From NCBI RefSeq assembly GCF_040958095.1, contig NC_091219.1, positions 29,946,572-30,010,571 of the forward strand: a stretch of DNA of 64,000 nucleotides, in the 5' to 3' direction. The notes under the pieces are model-generated. The model was given only the letters and a program-made list of their open reading frames with translations, made no database searches and was not told the origin of the DNA. The DNA is from Procambarus clarkii (Eukaryota; Arthropoda; Malacostraca; Decapoda; Cambaridae). Positions 13,201-23,279 of the stretch are shown piece after piece. Made by a program: the position numbers and the translations under genes. Positions within the stretch are counted from its first letter, which is position 1. Each line of letters starts with the position of its first letter.

Positions 13201-16200
13201 CTGGCTGACAAACTGGTACTCTGCACAGCAGACCCTCTCCACTTTAGTGGACACTATGCCAGATACAGCCAAACACATTGTAGACTTAAATTCTCTTGAA
13301 TGCTGCTTGACAAAGGCATTATTGGGCGTTGAATTCATGTACAAAAGACACTGCTCTGATGATAATATTAAGGAGGGAAGTAATGATGAAGAGTTTGTGA
13401 AGAACTTCCTGACTCATAACTTAGTTGAAAGCCTTGAGATAGATCAGAAAAATTTGCGAGTTGAAGAAGTTGTAAACAGAATACAAACATTAATTTATGA
13501 AGCAGAGAATCAACCAGATTTGTTGAATGAACTGAAAGCTTCAGTCTCTCTTCTTGAACAGTATCAGGCCATCTGTGAAACTGTTTTGTTACAAATGGTC
13601 TGCAGTAACAGAACCATCACAAAGTTTACAACCATTATATTAGCCATTTTCCAGCAACTTGCAGTGAAAGGATTTTGTCGACCCCAGGAGTTGGATGATG
13701 AGGCAGGTGGTGAGGGTGCTACAAACTTTCAAGATTCAGAAGGTACTGGCCTTGGTGAAGGTGAAGGCAAGAAAGATGTTTCAGAACGTATTGAATCTGA
13801 GGATCAACTTGAGTCAGCTTTGAAAGAGGGTGAGAGTGAAAAGCCAGGTGATTCAGACTTAAAAGAAGAAGACCAAGGCATTGAGATGAATGAAGATTTT
13901 GAAGGAAAAATGCAAGATGTAGAGAGAAGGGAAAGGAATGAAGATGACAGTGATGAGGAAGATAATGATAAAGATGATATGGATAAACAAATGGGGGAAA
14001 CTGAAAAAGGAGCAGAGAAACTTGATGAAAAATTGTGGGGTGATGAAAATGAGAGTGAAGATGAAGGAGACAAGAATGAAGAAGAAGAAGATGGACCGGG
14101 TGATGGTGAGGTAACAGAATCAAAAATGGTGGCTAATGATGATAATAAAAGTAAAAAAGAGAGAGATAAGGATCAGAAAAAGAAGAATGAATTGGAAGAG
14201 ATGGATGACACAAGAGAGGAAAATGCAATGGATGAAGATGGTAATGAATATGACGATAATTTCAATGATCCTTATGGTGGTGAAGCTGACAAAGAAAGTG
14301 AAGATGAAAATGATAAAATGGAATTACCTGATGATATGCAGTTAGATGATGGTGAGGCTCATGATGAGGATAACGATGTAGAACGTGATCCTATGGAGAT
14401 AGAAGAAAAGGGTGTCTTTCCTGAAGAAGAACGTGAACCAAAAGAAAAAGATGAAGAAAAAGGTGAAACTGAGGAACAGAATAAAAAAGATGAAACAAAT
14501 GTAGATCAAGAAATAACTGAGGATCAGGAAGGGAATATAGATGAAAAAGAAAAAGAAGAACTTTCGGAAGAAGCTCAGAAAGATGAACGAAAAGAAGGAA
14601 CAGAAGAAGCAAATGTAGAAAATGTTGAAACGGATAGAAATAATGATGAGTCTGCTGAAGCCTCTAAAGACAAAGACAGCAAGACTGTTGCAGAAGCAGC
14701 GGAGATGGATACAACAGAGGGCAGCAAGGATGAAACAAAGGTCAGTATTTTAGTACAGTTAAACTGGAACAGCTGAGATTTCTTGCATTTTGGCTTTCTT
14801 TTAAATGGTATTGAGCATTTTCTCCTTTGACTTTAGTAGTATTGAGGAATAATGAATTTTGACCCAGTGACTACATATGGATCCATTTGTATATATTGTA
14901 CAGTACTATATATGTACATTATATATAAACATTTTCCAATTTAAAAATAGGAGCAGCCAAAAACAGATGCAGGTGGTCAGCGGGAAGAAGATGAAGAGGA
15001 AAAGCAAGAGGAACAAGGTAATATAGGTGAACAAACGGATGATCAGGAAGGTGTGGGACAGTCTGAAAGTCGTACTCGTGATGATGCACACAAAGGTGAA
15101 TCCTCTGCCCTTGTTACCCAGGCATCGGCTAGTGATCAGAATGATATGAAAAAGCCTCGTAAACCTGGAGAAACTGATGAAGACAGAACACTTGGTAAGC
15201 AAAAGTAGTTGGAAAACATGAATTATATTTTGTTGTTGACATTTTGTAAGACCATGCATAAATGTAATATTTTAATTATTTTAAGTCCCCAATTATTTTA
15301 TTTTTATTTTTATAATATATATATTGTAAATGTGTTTGAAGTCTGTTTTCACAATAATCATTTGACTTCAGGAAATAATGAAGAAAATGTCCAACATGGA
15401 CTAATGGCGAAGGAGATGAGAAAGAGAGAAACAGAGGATGACCATCAGCACCAGGATCAGGAGGTAAGTTTAGAATAAGAGGTTACTTGACTGTGTTTAT
15501 TGAGAGATGTATGCTAAACCTTTTTACTGATAACACACTGCTTATGATTCTACTGTCCCAGCCTTGCTCTTGGCGTGTGTGTACTCACCTAATTGTGCTT
15601 GCGGGGGTTGAGCTTTGGCTCTTTGGTCCCGCCTCTCAACCGTCAATCAACTGGTGTACAGATTCCCGAGTCTACTGGGCTCTATCATATCTACATTTGA
15701 AACTGTGTATGGAGTCAGCCTCCACCACATCACTTCCTAGTGCATTCCATTTACTAACTACTCTGACGCTGAAAAAGTTCTTTCTAATGTCTCTGTGGCT
15801 CATTTGGGTATTCAGCTTCCACCTGTGCCCCCTTGTTCGTGTCCCTCCAGTGTTGAATAGTTCATCCTTGTTTACCCGGTCGATTCCCCTGAGGATTTTG
15901 TAGGTTGTGATCATGTCCCCCCTTACTCTTCTGTCTTCCAGTGTCATAAGGTGCATTTCCCGCAGCCTTTCCTCATAACTCATGCCTCTTAGTTCTGGGA
16001 CTAGTCTAGTAGCATACCTTTGGACTTTTTCCAGCTTCGTCTTGTGCTTGACAAGGTACGGGCTCCATGCTGGGGCCGCATACTCCAGGATTGGTCTTAC
16101 ATATGTGGTGTACAAGATTCTGAATGATTCCTTACACAGGTTCCTGAACGCCGTTCTGATGTTAGCCAGCCTCACATATGCCGCAGACGTTATTCTCTTT

Positions 16201-19200
16201 ATGTGGGCTTCAGGAGACAAGTTTGGTGTGATATCAACTCCTAGATCTTTCTCTCTGTCTGTTTCATTAAGTACTTCATCTCCTATTCTGTATCCTGTGT
16301 TTGGCCTCCTGTTTCCATTGCCTAGTTTCATTACTTTGCGTTTACTCGGGTTGAACTTCAACAGCCATTTGTTGGACCATTCATTCAGTCTACCCTCGGG
16401 CCTCATAGCCTGGTGGATAGCGCGCAGGACTCGTGATTCTGTGGCGCGGGTTCGATTCCCGCACGAGGCTGAAACAAATGGGTAAAGTTTCTTTCACCCT
16501 GAATGCCCCTGTTACCTAGCAGTAAATAGGTACCTGGGTGTTAGTCAGCTGTCATGGGCTGCTTCCTGGGGGTGGAGACCTGGTCGAGGACCGGGCCGCG
16601 GGGACACTAAAGCCCCGAAATCATTTCAAGATAACCTCAAGATATCTAGGTCATCTTGTAGCCTCCTACTATCATCCTCTGTTTCAATCCTCATAATTTT
16701 TGCATCGTCGGCAAACATTGAGAGGAACGAATCTATACCCTCTGGGAGATCATTTACATATGCCAGAAATAGTATAGGTCCAAGGACTGACCCCTGCGGG
16801 ACTCCACTTGTAACGTCTCGCCAATCTGAGACCTCACCCCTCACACACTCGTCTCCTGTTGCTTAGGTACTCCTCTATCCACCGGAGTACCTTCCCTTTC
16901 ACTCCAGCCTGCATCTCCAACTTTCGCACTAGCCTCTTGTGTGGCACTGTATCAAAGGCTTTCTGACAATCCAAAAATATGCAGTCTGCCCACCCTTCTC
17001 TTTCTTGCCTTATTTTTGTTGCTTGGTCGTAGAATTCAAGTAACCCTGTGAGGCAGGACCTGCCATCCCTGAACCCATGTTGATGCTGTGTTACAAAGTT
17101 CCTTCGCTCCAGATGCTCCACTAGTTTTTTTCACACAATCTTCTCCATCAGCTTGCATGGTATGCAGGTTAGGGACACTGGCCTGTAGTTCAGTGCCTCC
17201 TGTCTATCCCCTTTCTTGTATATCGGGACTACGTTAGCTGCTTTCCAAATATCTGGCAGTTCCCCTGTTACCAGTGATTTGTTATACACTATGGAGAGTG
17301 GTAGGCACAGTTCTCTTGCTCCTTCCTTTAGAACCCAATTGGAGATTCCATCTGGGCCTATAGCCTTTGTCACATCCAACTCTAGTAAACACTTCCTTAC
17401 TTCCCCGCTGGTAATCTCAAAGTCTTCCAGTGGTTCCTGGTTAGCTATTCCTTCTCTTACCTCTGGAATTTCTTATTCAATTCCTCACACACTTCCTTGT
17501 CATTTGTAGTGAATCCTTCTGCCCCTATCCTTAATTTCATAACCTGTTCCTTTACTGTTGTTTTTCTCCTGATGTGGCTATGCAACAATTTAGGCTGAGT
17601 CTTTGCCTTGCTTGCGATGTCATTTTCGTATTGTCTTTCTGCCTCTCTTCTCATCCTGACATATTCATTCCTGGCATTCTGGTATCTTTCTCTGCTCTCC
17701 AGTGTCCTGTTATTTCTATAGTTTCTCTATGCCCTTTTACTTTGCTGCTTAGCTAGCCTACATCTCTGATTAAACCATGGGTTTCTCATTTTCATTTCTC
17801 TATTTTCCTTTTGGACTGGGACAAACTTGTTTGCTGCGTCCTTGCACTTTTGCGTGATGTAATCCATCATATCTTGGGCCGTCTTTTCCCTGAGCTCTGT
17901 TTCCCATGCTATATCTGCTAGGAATTTTCTTATCCCCTCATAGTTTCCCTTTCGGTATGCTAACCTTTTGTGTGTGTGTGTGTGTGAGGTTATTATGCTG
18001 TTGCAAAGTGCATTTGGGTCATGTAAGTGACTGTCCTGTCCAAGGCTGTATATGCATTTTCCCACTGAGGGTTTATGATGTGGTTTGGGATTTGTTCAGC
18101 TTAAACTGTTCCCTTGTTCATTGAGTCTTGTTAACATTCTCTTGTGGGATTTTACCAAACTCATTCATTTCTCTGCTTGACTCTGCAGTTTCACCATCTT
18201 CACATATGTAAATACAGGGCCACCCTCTTCCAACATGATGGGTTCCTCGTGGCCTTTTACCTTTATGGGAAGCTGTGATGGGTCAATGCTGTTTGGAGGC
18301 CAAAGGTGGGATGGCTGTGGTCCTGCTTTTTCCATTGCTCTGGTATTTTATGTGCACTATATACAGTATATGTCACCCCAAAACTTTACACTTTACACAA
18401 ATTACTCTGTTTTGCTTGACTTGGTAGACTGACTCATTTGCATGTCTTTGCCTCATCCAGTTATAAGGCACAAGGAGGTCCTTGTTCTTGCTCATATCAG
18501 AGTTCAACTTTCTGGAGAAACAGAACATTGGCTATCTGAAGCTGGCTCACTGAGGTACTTCTACGCACAAGTTACATTAGCCCCTAGGAGTCTTTGGTGA
18601 CCTATTGAAAACCGGAGCCAGAACCTGGCCCACCTCATAGAGGAATAGGGAGCAGGAGATTGTTAGTCATCCTCACTGAGGAATCATCCAGAAAGTAAGG
18701 GTACCAAAACAGACAACCTGCAAGGTTCACAGAGGGAAAAGAAAGGAAGCGGAAAATGATCCATCCAGCAGTTAGGTCGAATCCTCCTATTTACAGCTGG
18801 ATTCTGCCAGGTGGCAACACCACCGAGACCTGTTGGCTCCCCATGTCAACAAACCTCAGTCCTGTCACTGATGTCTACCTGTGCAGACTGCTCCTCATTT
18901 CTTTTCTAGATAAGTGTACCTGCTTGATATGTGCTTGATGGGGTTTTGAGAGTTGTTCTATTCCCCAAGCCCGGCCCGTGGCCAGGCTTGACTTGTGAGA
19001 GTTTGGTCCACCAGGCTGTTGCTTGGAGCGGCCCGCAAGCCCACATATCCACCACAGCCTGGTTGGTTCGGCACTCCTTGGAGAAAATGATCTATTTTTC
19101 TCTTGAAGATGGCCACGGTTGTTCCAGCAATATTTCTTATGCTCGCTGGGAGGTTATTGAACATTCGTGGACCTCTGATATTTATACAGTGTTTTCTGAT

Positions 19201-20779
19201 TGTGCCTATGGCACCCCTGCTCTTCACTGGTTCTATTCTGCATTTTCTTCCATATCATTCACTCCAGTATGTTGTTATTTTACTGTGTATATTTACAGTA
19301 TATTTTTATTGTACTTCCTCCTAGCCAAGTGACTTATCTGGCAGCAGTTGCTGTATGGATTCGTTTTCTCGTGTTCCCTGTTTGTGGCTTGGTGATCAAG
19401 TGCCCAGAGTTTTATCCCTGTAGTATTTAGGAATTTGATGTTGGAAGAGTTGGTGAAATCCGCCTGCTCTAAATTTGCTAATCCTTTACCTTCGCTTGTT
19501 CCATCTGACAGGGTTTGCCAGGCCTCTTGTGAACCTTGCTCCAAACTCCAAAATATCACAGGATTTTGGGTTTAACTGTGCGCTTCCTGGGGCTGGGGGA
19601 GCGGGGAACCCATGGATGGATCCCTGGGTGCACTTCAGCCCTGTTGGAGTTTAGTACCTCTGTAAATGTAGTATACTGGGGTTAGTATTAGTATTAACAT
19701 ACTAATATATGTTGACTTTCAGCTGGTTATGAAGCTTGGGTAGAGAGATCTTATGTAGTAGAGGCAGTGCCAGTAGTGGTTTTGTCTTGTTTTGAAACAT
19801 GGTTGGTGAGAACTGGATCTTCTGATTTAGTGGTTTCACCATGCTGGACAGATAATGTATTGGTGTCGTTAGGTTTTTGTGAAGCTTGTCGTGTGGAAGC
19901 CGTTTCTGTACCAGTTGTAGTGAGTTCTGTAGTAGGTGTGGCTGTGGCAAAGGTGCTGCAGGAGCAGGTGGTACTGCAGTTGTAGGAGCAGGAGGAGCTG
20001 GGGGATGCAATAGTAGGTGAAGCTGTAGTTGGAGCTACCATGGCATGACCATATTTATATGAATGTACTGTATAACACTTGCCTCATAGACAGTGCAGAT
20101 ATTGTAGGTATATCTTGCAGCTTTCATAGGATGTTGGCTTTGAAATGACCTGTAAATTTTCAGGACTTATATTTTCCTATGCTAATACAATATAGTAATC
20201 ATAAAATATTTATTTACAGAATGGTGAAAATGATCCAGAACAGAAGAATTCTGAGTATGAACATATTACCAAGGCAGAGGACCACTTTGATGCTCAGATT
20301 GTTGATGCTGGTACTCAGGAGCAGGCCAAAGAAGTACCAGCACCAGCTGATAGACAAGACAAGGAAGATAAAATGCAAGATGAAGAAATCCTAGAAACTC
20401 CAATGGAGGTGTGCAACAGAATTGTAAAATTTTCTTGCAGTCTGTTTTCAAATGGACTAATAATTTGTTTTGAATTTGGGTATCTAGTACATTTTGAACA
20501 AAATATTTATGTATCTGGACATAATTTTTAACTTTTGCAAAATATTTATAAAATTGACTGGATGCAGGTTGATGAAGAAGACAGTGGAGAGTGTCAAGAG
20601 GAAAATCAGCCAATAGTTCAGAATGGAGAGAAAAAATGAAAACCATGAAAGAAGTGAGGGCAAACGTGATCCTCAGGGTGAAGGTGAAACACAAATGATG
20701 ACAGAGGGAGAGATTATTCTTGAAGACATGATTCAGAGACCACCAGAAACATACTTCTACACACTTATTCCAGATGAAA
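1171..20779 (+). CDS. MDN1: Midasin C-terminal half (partial gene, six exons, MIDAS domain missing)
   Basis: Midasin is the giant dynein-like AAA ATPase that remodels pre-60S ribosomal particles in nucleolus and nucleoplasm. Six exons join in phase: 1171-1291, 7687-14740, 14951-15194, 15372-15463, 20220-20408 and 20568-20779, about 2,640 codons. They cover the end of the AAA ring, the long linker and the acidic D/E-rich tail. The linker resembles animal midasin in colinear blocks, for example [22 protein letters not shown] and [20 protein letters not shown]. The upstream AAA exons would lie left of the window. The C-terminal MIDAS domain, expected after 20779, is absent from the sequenced flank. 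The last exon carries a one-base frameshift. The five N-terminal MDN1 exons lie downstream at 41046-62141 on the same strand, so this is either a misplaced contig or a second, broken copy. Confidence 0.93.
1292..3345. other. MDN1 intron, first part; mostly featureless
   Basis: AT-rich intronic sequence. Apart from the degraded DIRS-terminal stretch at 2465-2725 I see no gene, RNA or clear repeat. The short open frames here have no recognisable content. Confidence 0.5.
2465..2725 (+). mobile_element. Degenerate DIRS terminal region
   Basis: It shares, in the same order, landmark strings with the right terminal repeats of the DIRS-like copies near 52 and 55 kb. One is GGCCCAGGTTCTGGCTCTGG, and about 100 bp later comes a form of the GTTTCATTACATTTAATGCTGG end motif. 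Divergence is high, so this is an old copy. Confidence 0.45.
3346..3960 (+). mobile_element. Degenerate LINE fragment (family B, RT C-terminal part)
   Basis: Peptide pieces such as [20 protein letters not shown] match the intact LINE frame at 47396-48304 (LVLSRLEYCSVLTSPFRAGE) and continue in broken frames. This is a dead, 5'-truncated non-LTR retrotransposon fragment in the MDN1 intron. Confidence 0.6.
4508..5843 (-). pseudogene. piggyBac transposase pseudogene (DDE_Tnp_1_7 family)
   Basis: Four consecutive minus-strand frames together read as the middle and C-terminal parts of a piggyBac transposase. The first (5843-5475) has the conserved [15 protein letters not shown] and [12 protein letters not shown] blocks, the latter carrying a catalytic Asp. 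The second (5428-5165) has [19 protein letters not shown] with another catalytic Asp. The third (5211-4885) has [16 protein letters not shown]. The last (to about 4508) ends with a Cys/His zinc-binding tail (CLVYR...[16 protein letters not shown]). At least three frameshifts separate the pieces, and the N-terminal third is missing at the junction with a LINE fragment. It cannot encode an active enzyme. Confidence 0.85.
5852..6345 (+). mobile_element. LINE family B fragment inserted in piggyBac
   Basis: The sequence matches 47860-48340 almost base for base. It encodes the same RT C-terminal tail (HLNYWD, then YTWKILEGQ, then [19 protein letters not shown]) and has the same 3' end (CTTGGGGAGTAGAACTCCCAGAACCCCATC). 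One frameshift and stops break the frame. It is a young insertion that splits the piggyBac element. Confidence 0.8.
6452..7185. repeat. Four-copy ~185-bp tandem repeat inside piggyBac
   Basis: The string TATATACACAC followed by TTATATATAAGTAT recurs at about 6452, 6642, 6828 and 7007, a spacing of 179-190 bp. Each copy continues with similar sequence (TTCACCATA and then AAGCTGGTATAGTG). The repeats sit near the right terminus of the piggyBac element. Confidence 0.7.
7687..14740 (+). CDS. MDN1: MDN1 giant exon: linker and D/E-rich region
   Basis: The acceptor is TTTTCCTCCACAG and the donor AAG|GTCAGT. The exon is 7,054 nt and 2,351 codons with no stop. The first base completes a Gln codon begun in the previous exon, so the first in-frame TTG at 7691 is internal and not a start. 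Residues 1-2000 are the helical midasin linker. Recognisable blocks are [10 protein letters not shown] (near residue 165), [17 protein letters not shown] (near 1020), [20 protein letters not shown] (near 1230) and [11 protein letters not shown] (near 1405). From about residue 2000 the sequence turns into the acidic tail, after [20 protein letters not shown]. In animal midasins this flexible tail links the ring to the MIDAS domain. Confidence 0.97.
14951..15194 (+). CDS. MDN1: MDN1 exon: acidic tail continued
   Basis: The acceptor is AAAAATAG and the donor GTAAGC; it enters in phase 0 and leaves after one base. The peptide is Glu/Asp/Gln-rich and ends with [16 protein letters not shown]. This corresponds to the basic KRKPGQ-type patch that interrupts the acidic tail in vertebrate midasin. 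Confidence 0.88.
15372..15463 (+). CDS. MDN1: MDN1 exon: short acidic-tail exon
   Basis: A 92-nt exon with acceptor TTGACTTCAG and donor GTAAGT. It completes a Gly codon from the previous exon and ends in phase 0. The peptide [20 protein letters not shown] is a counterpart of the vertebrate segment after the basic patch (GDHNERVHKRLR-like). Confidence 0.85.
15574..17968 (-). mobile_element. Non-LTR retrotransposon (LINE family A), inactive
   Basis: Minus-strand frames in order give an RT palm and fingers. [20 protein letters not shown] lies at 17379, then [16 protein letters not shown], then [20 protein letters not shown] with the catalytic FADD (about 16844-16626). A 244-codon C-terminal frame follows (16406-15672) with [13 protein letters not shown] and [16 protein letters not shown]. 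Frame breaks separate the pieces, the 5' end is truncated at a GT repeat (about 17970), and a SINE is nested at 16401-16643. It lies in the MDN1 intron 15464-20219. The motif set suits the Jockey/CR1-like group, but the clade is not certain. Confidence 0.9.
16401..16643 (+). mobile_element. tRNA-derived SINE (family 1) nested in LINE A
   Basis: The head is tRNA-like. Its A-box region includes TGGTGGATAGCGC and its B-box is GGTTCGATTCC. The body TAGCAGTAAATAGGTACCTG...GGCTGCTTCCTGGGGGTGGA and the tail CAAGATAACCTCAAGAT recur in at least seven other copies in this window. The insertion splits the LINE A frame, whose coding sense resumes on each side. Confidence 0.88.
18490..18690 (-). mobile_element. 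Degenerate DIRS terminal region
   Basis: It contains GAGCCAGAACCTGGCCCAC and neighbouring strings in the same order as the left (reverse-oriented) terminal repeat of the DIRS-like element at 49155. It is strongly diverged. Confidence 0.4.
18945..19290 (-). mobile_element. LINE family B 3' fragment
   Basis: The minus-strand frame reads [20 protein letters not shown] and [20 protein letters not shown], then PRAGLGE. It is colinear with the end of the LINE frame at 47396-48304. Confidence 0.8.
19705..20040 (-). other. Thr/Pro/Ser-rich open frame, possible LINE ORF1 remnant
   Basis: A low-complexity minus-strand frame rich in Thr, Ser and Pro. Its composition resembles the Thr/Ala/Pro-rich end of the zinc-knuckle ORF remnant at 43155-45200. 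It lies in the MDN1 intron and has no independent support as a gene. Confidence 0.3.
20220..20408 (+). CDS. MDN1: MDN1 exon: end of acidic tail
   Basis: The acceptor is TATTTACAG and the donor GTGTGC. It is 63 codons, in phase 0 at both ends. It encodes [20 protein letters not shown], which aligns with the conserved F-HI--(G/A)-D--DAQ--D box of animal midasins near the end of the acidic tail. Confidence 0.9.
20568..20779 (+). CDS. MDN1: MDN1 exon with one-base frameshift, just before the MIDAS domain
   Basis: The acceptor is GACTGGATGCAG and the donor GTAAGT at 20780. The entry frame reads [20 protein letters not shown] and meets a TGA at 20637-20639, right after an A6 run (20631-20636). One frame over, the sequence continues as midasin-like acidic peptide to [14 protein letters not shown]. 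This is the counterpart of the RSRESTIHT-type segment that precedes the MIDAS domain. Removing one A from the run would restore the frame and give the phase-1 exit. It is either a homopolymer sequencing error or a disabling mutation. Confidence 0.85.
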
Positions 20780-20820
20780 GTAAGTAGAACCTGATAAGCT
20801 TGCAATAATTCCTTTCTGGG

Positions 20821-21680
20821 GGAGCCTCTTGGTCGCTCTCGACAACTTAAAAACAAAACATCTCGGCAACCCTCTTGGTTTCCAAAATGTTTTTTGCGGC
20901 TCTGCCTCTTTCAGCAGCTCGGGCCAGTCAGGTACCTGGGTGGTTCGGTCTTCTTCTTCCGTTCTTTTCATCTGGTCTTTTTGACGTGGATCTATCACCA
21001 AATGTATGGTGATCAGGTGGCTTCATTGATGGTGACCTACCTGCGAGCTTGTCTAGGCGGCAGTATGAAGTTTCCTGGCATTCTTTTCGCCATTTTCTTT
21101 CACTTCATAGGTTGTCTTCTATTTCTGATCAGGTTTTTGTCCTCTCTCTCTTGGCAGTTTCAGGACTGTCACTTGATGCCTAATACTGCCTGCCTCGTAT
21201 TGTGCGGCGCTGGTGGAGCCGCTTCAGTTTGCGTCTAGGGTGGATGTTACTTCAGTGCTGTTCTGTAAGCCTTCTCATGCTTTGTTTCACCTCTGGCCTG
21301 CTCATATGCTGCCTGAGCCATCCTGGTCCTTGGACAGGGTACTCTGTTTTTTTTCTCTTCTCCTCATTTGTAATGGCCCCTTTCGGTTCAAGTTTGTTTC
21401 TCCAAGGCTCTTTTTTCTGTTGGCATTGGCCTCTGGGGGGTCGGGTGGGAAGCTTTTTGTTCTCCTCCGGCACAGGAGTTTCCTGCTCCTTCGGTCCTGG
21501 TAGTCAGTTTGTTCCATTGCAGCTGTCTCCTTCTTTTCTAGAGAAGTACGAAACGGCTGCTTTCTGGAGGGGTCCTAGGGTCATTGATGCTTGGTTGGTC
21601 AAACCGGGGGCGATCATGTGTTGTGTCTGGTTGCGACTCTTTGCCGTTACCTGCGCGCCACAGTTTTCTGTGGCCAGGGG
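20821..21680 (+). mobile_element. DIRS-like retroelement fragment (tyrosine recombinase region), cut by the gap
   Basis: It is colinear with the recombinase regions at 50500-51300 and 54200-54700. Shared strings include GAAGTACGAAACGGCTGC / GAAGAATGAGACTGCTGC, TTTCTGGAGGGGTCCT and GATGCTTGGTTGGTCAA. Frames are broken. It ends at the start of the N gap with CGCGCCACAGTTTTCTGTGG, so the assembly break coincides with this repeat. Confidence 0.75.
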
Positions 21681-22180
21681 NNNNNNNNNNNNNNNNNNNN
21701 NNNNNNNNNNNNNNNNNNNNNNNNNNNNNNNNNNNNNNNNNNNNNNNNNNNNNNNNNNNNNNNNNNNNNNNNNNNNNNNNNNNNNNNNNNNNNNNNNNNN
21801 NNNNNNNNNNNNNNNNNNNNNNNNNNNNNNNNNNNNNNNNNNNNNNNNNNNNNNNNNNNNNNNNNNNNNNNNNNNNNNNNNNNNNNNNNNNNNNNNNNNN
21901 NNNNNNNNNNNNNNNNNNNNNNNNNNNNNNNNNNNNNNNNNNNNNNNNNNNNNNNNNNNNNNNNNNNNNNNNNNNNNNNNNNNNNNNNNNNNNNNNNNNN
22001 NNNNNNNNNNNNNNNNNNNNNNNNNNNNNNNNNNNNNNNNNNNNNNNNNNNNNNNNNNNNNNNNNNNNNNNNNNNNNNNNNNNNNNNNNNNNNNNNNNNN
22101 NNNNNNNNNNNNNNNNNNNNNNNNNNNNNNNNNNNNNNNNNNNNNNNNNNNNNNNNNNNNNNNNNNNNNNNNNNNNNNNN
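21681..22180. other. Assembly gap (500 N)
   Basis: Exactly 500 N, a round number typical of a placeholder for a gap of unknown size. Reading frames drawn across it are artefacts. It separates the sequence bearing the MDN1 C-terminal exons from that bearing NDUFS7 and the MDN1 N-terminal exons. Confidence 0.99.
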
Positions 22181-22919
22181 TTTTCTTACAGTTCCTAGAA
22201 AAGTCACCTAAAAAAGAAGTATTCACCAGAATCGAGTAATACAGAACTCGTGTTTTACAAGAAGGGAGAGAAGACGGATATGGAAGCTAGCATCTAGTGT
22301 TGTCACTTGAGTACAAGATGGACTTACTCTAGTTGCTACTGAACTGTACGTTCTCCAGGAAGACACTGAAGGTATACCTCGTTATGTTACAGCGATGGAT
22401 GGTACACCACTCGGTGTGTACGGTGCTCAGGTGGTGGCTGGCAGGTCTGACTGTCACAAGTGCTCGCACCACCATCCACACAGCGCGAGAACACACTGAT
22501 CACTGCACTCTGTACCTGCATCCTCGCCCACACTCTGGCCGTTAATTCACAACTACTATACTTCCCTCTCTCATCTACAATCAAGTATAAATTTGCCAGT
22601 GGAGTATCTTTTCCCTTCCCTAAAATCTATTGTACCTTCTTATAAATGAAAATATAAAATATCTGCCAACGATGTGAAACCACTGGCGAGGCTTGCGACG
22701 AGAATGATGGCCAGTGAGGCAGCGGTCCATGCGATCCCTCTGCGGCACCTGCACTGACTGGCCAAGAATTTAGTTTAGTTTACCTCATGTATTGTCCTCC
22801 CCATACCCATCCTGGTCGAGAGATATTGAAAGAACTGAACATTACATTCCACCAGAGAAGAATAAGAGTATCATCACGTCAGAAATATAGCCTGTTAAAA
22901 ATGTGAGGAAACTGTATAT
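22181..22919. other. Unassigned sequence right of the gap
   Basis: An acceptor-like TTTTCTTACAG lies right at the gap edge, but the peptide after it stops after 15 codons and matches nothing in midasin. I see no other feature in this stretch. Confidence 0.4.
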
Positions 22920-23190
22920 AATTGCCTGAATTTACCTGGGGCCACTATATCTTTAATGGCCTCGACAAGGACAGGAAACCGGCGGCTTGTCACAGGTCCC
23001 CTATTTGGCCTGATGATTTTATCGAGCTGGATTTTGAAATTCAGCAGTGTTTTGGCATTTACGGCTTCGGCGGGTAGGCAGTTCCATGGGTTTATAACCC
23101 TATGGGTAAAAAAAGCATCTCCTGTTTTCTTCTGTGACTTATTGAACTTGAAACCCTTGCTCCTTGTTTGTGTTACACATGTAGAGACAT
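22920..23190 (-). mobile_element. LINE family E 3' fragment
   Basis: Its first 50 bases are the reverse complement of the tail of the LINE fragment ending near 24195 (AGGACAGGAAACCGGCGGCT against AGCTACCGGCTTCCTGTCCT). The minus-strand sense matches a LINE RT C-terminus. Confidence 0.65.
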
Positions 23191-23191
23191 C

Positions 23192-23262
23192 TTGAGGTTA
23201 TCTTGAGATGATTTCAGGGCTTTAGTGTCCAAGCGGCCCGGTCCTCGACCAGGCCGCGGTCT
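23192..23262 (-). mobile_element. SINE family 1 tail fragment
   Basis: The reverse complement of the SINE tail (ATCTTGAGGTTATCTTGAGA and GGTCCTCGACCAGGCCGCGG). The tRNA head is missing. Confidence 0.75.
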
Positions 23263-23279
23263 TTAAATTAATTAATAAA

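Noticed and set aside
13719-14612. Antisense open frames rich in Leu, His and Ser opposite the MDN1 acidic tail
   Set aside because: GAA/GAT-rich coding sequence lacks stops on the complement. These are shadows of the real exon.
22181-22236. Possible next MDN1 exon after the gap (acceptor-like TTTTCTTACAG)
   Set aside because: The peptide after it stops within about 15 codons and has no MIDAS-domain features.
21202-22239. Long open frames of 186-345 codons on both strands
   Set aside because: They run through 500 N translated as unknown residues and are artefacts of the gap.
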